In this document: piece after piece, positions 50,401 to 56,400 of the stretch
How positions within the stretch are numbered: the stretch's first letter is position 1
How the letters are laid out: each line of letters starts with the position of its first letter
Assembly (NCBI RefSeq): GCF_049243985.1
Contig: NC_135381.1
Location: 13,689,345-13,753,344 of the forward strand
Length of the DNA stretch: 64,000 nt
Direction of reading: 5' to 3'
Origin: Paroedura picta
Taxonomy: Eukaryota > Chordata > Lepidosauria > Squamata > Gekkonidae
Translations under genes and position numbers: made by a program
The notes under the pieces: model-generated
Database searches by the model: none
What the model was told of the DNA's origin: nothing
Seen by the model: the letters and a program-made list of their open reading frames with translations, nothing else

Positions 50401-53400
50401 GTCAATAAAACGAGGAGTAATAACCTTCCGTAGTCATGAATCAACCCAGTACTTGTCAGGGCGGTTCCCACTGGACGGTGAAAAGGGGAGTGTGTATGTA
50501 TGGATGAAGGAGGCAGCCCATAGTTGTTTGTTTATATCTGCTCTGGTCTCAACCAAAATCTCAGTGGAAGAGCTCCTTTTCACAGGCCCCGTGGAACTGC
50601 TGGAGCTCTGACAGGGCCCTGATCGCACTTGGGAGCTCATTCCACCAGGTGGGGGCCAGGGCTCAAAAGGCCCTGGCCCTGATCAAGGCCAGACACACTC
50701 CTTTGGGGCCGGGGATCACAAGCACTTCGGGGGAAATATTCAGATAGATGGTCCTTAAGATATGCTGGATCCAGCCCGCATATGGTCTTAAAGGTTGGCC
50801 GAGCCTGAGAAGCAAAATGAGCAACGGAATGGATAGTGGAAGCCATGATGGATAATGAAGTAAAATCACCCTTTTCCCTCCTCTGCTGTTTTTCTCTGTG
50901 GCAGAGAGGACGTGATTTCGCTTGGTACTTGCATGTCACTATATGCCTCGTGGTACGTTTCGCTGGCCAGACGAGGGTTGTGAGCAACCAGATCTGGGAT
51001 GAGTGGTTTGCAATGCCCAGGGCCCATGCTCTGTCAGTTACTGAATCTGGATCCTAAATTGTAAAAAGCGGGAAAACTGAGCCCAAGAATGGAAGGACCG
51101 GGCGATTCCTATTCAGCCTGGCCCATCCAGTCTCTTCAAAGCCTCTGAACTAGCCAAGCTGAGCATCTGTAAAAACAAGGAGTGGCTGATGCTGTATCCA
51201 CCTGTTTCCTTCTGTGCCTGAAGGGCTCTCTGAGGCTTCAGTACCCATGCAGTTCCAGGAAACTCAGTGAGCTGGATTGCAGCCCTGCATTCAAAGGGTT
51301 CCTGGTTCAGACTCTGAAATTCTGATACACTTTTCCTTGCTGGTCAGTTCCCTTGCAAGGTAGGAATGTTTTGTGCATATGAAGAGTGCAAGAAATGCCA
51401 CCTGGCAAGGTTTATCAGTCTCTTCGCGAGAGAATCAGTGAACACAAATTGGACATAATAAATCTCAAAATTTAGAAGCTGGGGTGAAACATTTTTATCT
51501 CCTAGATTGCTGTTGTCGAGATTGCTGTTGTCCAAAAGAACCAAAACAAAAACACCAAAGAGTGTGAAATTACTGAATTAGAATTTATAAAATAAACTCT
51601 ACATGTCATCCTGATCGAAACAGAGATGTGTGTTTCCTCAATCACAATAATAAAAATAAAAATAGAATAGTTGCTTCTTATATGCCGCTTTTCTATACCA
51701 GAAGGAGTCTCAAAGCGGCTTACAATTGCCTTCCCTTCCTCTCTTCACCAGAGGCACCCTGTGAGGTAGGTAGGGCTGAGAGAGCCCTGATGTTACTGCT
51801 CTGTGAGAACAGCACTATCAGGACTGTGACAAGGTCACCCAGCTGGCTGGGGGGAATCAAAACTGGCTTGCCAAATTAGAAGCCACTGCTCTTAATCACT
51901 ACACCAAGCTGGCTCTCGCCTGCCTTTCTGAGTTGCTCAGGTCAGGAATCCCAGATGGTTTTTTTTAGTATCAGGGGCTGATCTTTCTGTCTCCCCAGTG
52001 GCAAGGCCAGCTGTTCATTGGTGATTGTTATTTTAGACCCCAACCATAAGCCTGTAAGACAGGGGTAGTCAAACTGCGGTCCTCCAGATGTCCGTGGACT
52101 AAAATTCCCAGGAGCCCCTGCCAGCGAATGCTGGCAGGGGCTCCTGGGAATTGTAGTCCATGGACATCTGGAGGGCCGCAGTTTGACTACCCCTGCTGTA
52201 AGAAGTGCTCTGTCTTACAGGCCCTGCAGAACTGGTTAAGGTCCTTCTGGGCCCTGATCTCTCTCAGAAGCACATTCCGCCAGACTGGGGCCAAGGTCGA
52301 AAAGGTTGAGGCCAGTCTCACTTCCTTTATCGCTAATAGATCTATGGGACCCATTTTTTTAAACGTTTTAATTGGCTGTTTAACACATTTTATTGGATCA
52401 TAATTTTGTAACCATTTCCACGTTATCGTTCCTCCCTTTCTCCCTTCCACTGAGATTTACACTTGAAAAACTCGTGCTGCCTTGACCGTAAAGGCCAACA
52501 CGGCTATCACTTTGCGATTTCTTCAGTGTTGCCCCCGTGCCAAATACATACGTGCATTTGATGAGTTTTTCGAACTCCTCCAAACGCTCTGCTGCTTTGT
52601 CTGTCCTGAAGATGAATTCTCCTGTGGCACCTTGTCAAATGGCTCACTGGAGCTTTAGCAGTAATTGGCTTCGTTTTGACACTTGCTGTTCGAAAGGAGA
52701 ATTCTCATGAATATTTAGGATTCTGCCAACCAAGCAGCTTGGATTTCTGACCCCAGGATCTTTTTTCACCCAGAACATGCATAATGTCCCTAGACCAGGC
52801 TTTCGTGAACCTCTGCGGTTTCTTGGTAGACCTGGAAGTCCCAGTGAGAATTAATGATTTTTTTAGTATATTTTTAAATTTAAAAAATTATCCAGTAATA
52901 GTACCATATATAGTTATGTTGACCCCCCCCACCACACACACACACACACACAAAATGGACAATAATGGGCCTGGAAGGGTTGGAAAGGGGAGGGCTCCCG
53001 ATCATAAAATGACTTCCAGGGGCGCGGCTGGGAGGCGTGGCCTGATGACATCACTTCTGGGGTTTCTCAAAGCCTGAAGAATGTATCTGGCGTCTCTCAA
53101 CGGTAAAAAGGATGAGAGAGGCTGCCTTGGACTAACAAGCTTGGTCAGAAATTTTATAAATTGCGATTACTGTTTTCCTTCTCCCCTAATTACAGCCATG
53201 ATAATGTTCAGCCCTTTATCGAAGAGTTTCTGCAGATCTTCACCTCGGTGCTTCAGGAGAGGCGGTGAGAACTGGGGGGGGGGGGGGGGTGGACCTTGGG
53301 TGGAAGAATACATGCATTTATCCAGATGTTTGTTTTTGAAAGGTCTTGTAATCATCTGGAGGGTTGCTAGGAGTTTTGGAATGCGTTTTGCAAAAAAAAA

Positions 53401-56400
53401 AAAAAGAACCCAATAGTCACACTCTCTAGAAAAAGTTTGAGTCCAGGGGCACCACTAAGACCAACAAATTTTATGCCAGGTGTTGGCTTCTGTGTGTCCA
53501 GTAGAACTGACTGTACCGGAGGGAACTGCTCCTTTCTCCATGCTTTCAAATTGTGTTCTTAAAAGCTGTCAAAGGGCATCCAGAACTGTTTAATCCTATT
53601 TCCTGTGTTACTTTGAGGGGGAATGGTTTGGGGCGGGAAGCTGTTGCTGTCCCCCAGTCCTGCTTTGTAGGATCTTTTATTTGTATGATCCCAATCTATC
53701 CTCTGTGCCAGGCTTCCTCATGAAACCCTGGGATTTCCTGATGGCCCTGGAAGGGTTTCCTAAATGAGTGAGAGTTAATTCATTTGTTAGATATTTTAAA
53801 ACATTTATCAGGTGATATGAGCATATATGGTCATGTCGACCCACCCCCTCCCAAAATGGCCAATTATGGGCCTGGAGGGGGTGAGAAAGGGGAGAGGCCT
53901 CAGGTGGGCGTGTCCACAGCTCTGCTTCCCAACCATAGTCTGCATGATGGCACCACTTATGGGGTTTCTCGAAACCTGAAGAATGATTCAGGTGTTTCTC
54001 AATGGTCAAAAAGTTGAGAAAGGCTGCTCTGTGCTGCTCTCATGGCATCTGAGAGGCTTGAACGGCACGGCAATTAAAGAAGTGACCCAATGCGACATAG
54101 TCACTCAGTGCATTGCATTGTGACTGTGTGTTTGTCTGCCACCAGAAGCCAGTTAAACTCCTGAGCCAGTTTTGCAAGGCAAGTAGATACAATAGGATGC
54201 TCTCCCCCAGTACCCAGAAGAATTCTTGCCGTGTTCCTATTAGGCAACCGGAAACCACATGCTTGTTCCTATGGAAGGACTTCCTGTGTCCCCTCTAGAA
54301 CAGCAAAAAAGGAAAGAAAGCAATGGGTCAGTGTTGCACTTTAGAATGCTGCTGTAAGACCTGACCACAGGAGGTTGGTTTTTATACCTTCTATTTGACT
54401 ACCTGAAGGAGTCTCAAAATGGCTTTTGATCACCTTCCTTCCTTCTCTCCACAACAGATACCCTGTGAGGGAGGTGAGGCTGAGCTGAGAGAGCTCTGAC
54501 AGGACTGCTCTGTGAGAACAGCTCTAGCAGGACTGTGACTAGCCCAAGTTCACCCTGCTTGGCTGCATGTGGAGAAGCGGGGAATCAAACCCGGCTTGCC
54601 AGCTGAGAAGCGGCCCCCCTTAACCACTGTACCAAGCTGCTAAAAGAAGCTAGTGTGTACACCCCTGGCAATAATGGCTTGATCATACCCTTTTCAGCTT
54701 TCCCGGAAAACTCCAGACTTCTTGAATGCCATGCCACAGTTGCTGAAGCCCTTTGGTATGTACATTTCCGTGTTTTGTTCTTGCAGGTTTCTCCGTGACT
54801 ATGACGAGTTGTTTTCTGTGGCAGATGATGTAAGCCTCCTGCAGCAAGCTTCCTCCAGTTTGTATCCTTGGCCATTAAAAGAAAAGTAACAGCAGCCCTG
54901 TTGGACTGGACCAGAAGTCAACATCCCAGCCGGATTATTTATCTTATTGAAAACATTTGTTTCTTCTCCCTGCCCCACCTGCCTCCAAAAATCCAGTCTG
55001 AAGCAGTCAGTGCAATCCTTAAGCAATATAATCAATCTGGCTGCAATTGCAAAGGGGCTAAAACAAGCCAGCGGCCGAGTGTAATGGGGAAAAGAATAAA
55101 TTAGTAAAGGGATGAAGTAATCCGAAGCACTGGAATAAAAAAAGGCAAAATGGAATGCTAGGAATGTGACCAGGAAGCCCCTGGGGGAATTGATTCAAGA
55201 GATGTGGCATGGAAGGAACGAAGACCCTATCTGTGGTCACTGAAAAGGTGGTAAAGCTCTAAGACTCAGGGGTAGTCAAATTGCAACCCTCCAGATGTCC
55301 ATGGACTACAATTCCCATGAGCCCCTGCCAGCGAACGCTGGCAGGGGCTCCTGGGAATTGTAGTCCATGGACATCTGGAGGGCCGCAGTTTGACTACCCC
55401 TGCTTTGACTACCCCTGCTGGGAAGCCCACCACCACAATACCTTCCTTGCCATTGCTGCCCAGCAACTCCTATTCAGAGCAGCCTTTTCCAACCTTTTAA
55501 CTGTGGAGGAGCCCCTGAAATAAATTTATAGGCCTCAAGGACCCCCGGAAGTGATGTCAGCTGGCCACACCTCCTTGCCACACCCCTGGAAGTTACATAA
55601 CAACCCACAGCCTTTGCCCTACTTACGCGCCCCCCCCTTTACTACTACTTACAACTACTTCTACTACTACTACGATGGCTCTGCCTCACGTAGGCTGGAA
55701 AGAAGGTCAGGACCTTTAAAGCCCTCACTGACCTTGGACCTGGGTATTTGTAGAATCATCCACACCTATGTAAATCTGCCCTTAGCTTGAGATCAGTAAC
55801 CTGGCCTCTCTGGCCAAGATTCTGAGTTGATGAACAGACAGACAGGGCCTTCTCTGTAGTTAGCCCTGTGATCTTGATTCCTCGTTTTGGAGATTCAGTT
55901 GTCCCTTCATTGATAGCCTTCTGCTGTATGGCCTTTCTCTGCACAGGCTTCTCTGCCTGCATCAGATTGTGACACACCAGCCTTCTAACATAAACAGGAA
56001 GTGAAAGCTGTTTCTTATCTTTGCTTATGTTCTTCCCCGAATTCTGTGGTTTTAGCAGGCTTCCACAACCTATTAAGGATGGCTATCGCCCCAATCTCTT
56101 GTCTGTGCTTGGCCAGTTTTCTGTTTCTGCTTTGGCTCAACTACCAGCTTAAGGCCTTTGTTCGCTGGGGTGCAAACGGCGATATGGGTGACAGTAGAGT
56201 TTGCTATGTGTTTCAGCCAGCAGCATGCCCTTAACACGTGTGTAGAGATGAAACCCGGACAACTTACATCCTGCAAGCTGTGGAAGGTGCCTGGGAGGGA
56301 GTAGATAGGAGGAAACAAACGGCGAAAGGCCCACCCATGCCAGCAGAAACAGCTGGAAGTTCAGCAACGCCGCCCAGCAGCAACGAGGGCTTGGAGAGGC

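Larger units (their letters stand above)
54862..56245 (+). other. ASCC2: ASCC2 intron 12, probable U12-type intron
   Basis: The donor GTATCCTTGG matches the U12 5' splice-site consensus (RTATCCTTT) at its first eight positions. The 3' end has no polypyrimidine tract but has CCCTTAAC (matching CCTTAAC of the U12 branch site TTCCTTAAC), with the branch A at 56233-56234, about 11 nt before the TAG at 56243-56245. That short distance is typical of U12 introns. It is the only intron of this gene in the window with these features. Confidence 0.82.

Noticed and set aside
52933-52952. CA repeat as a possible regulatory tract
   Set aside because: It lies inside the family C hAT element and looks like an ordinary short microsatellite.
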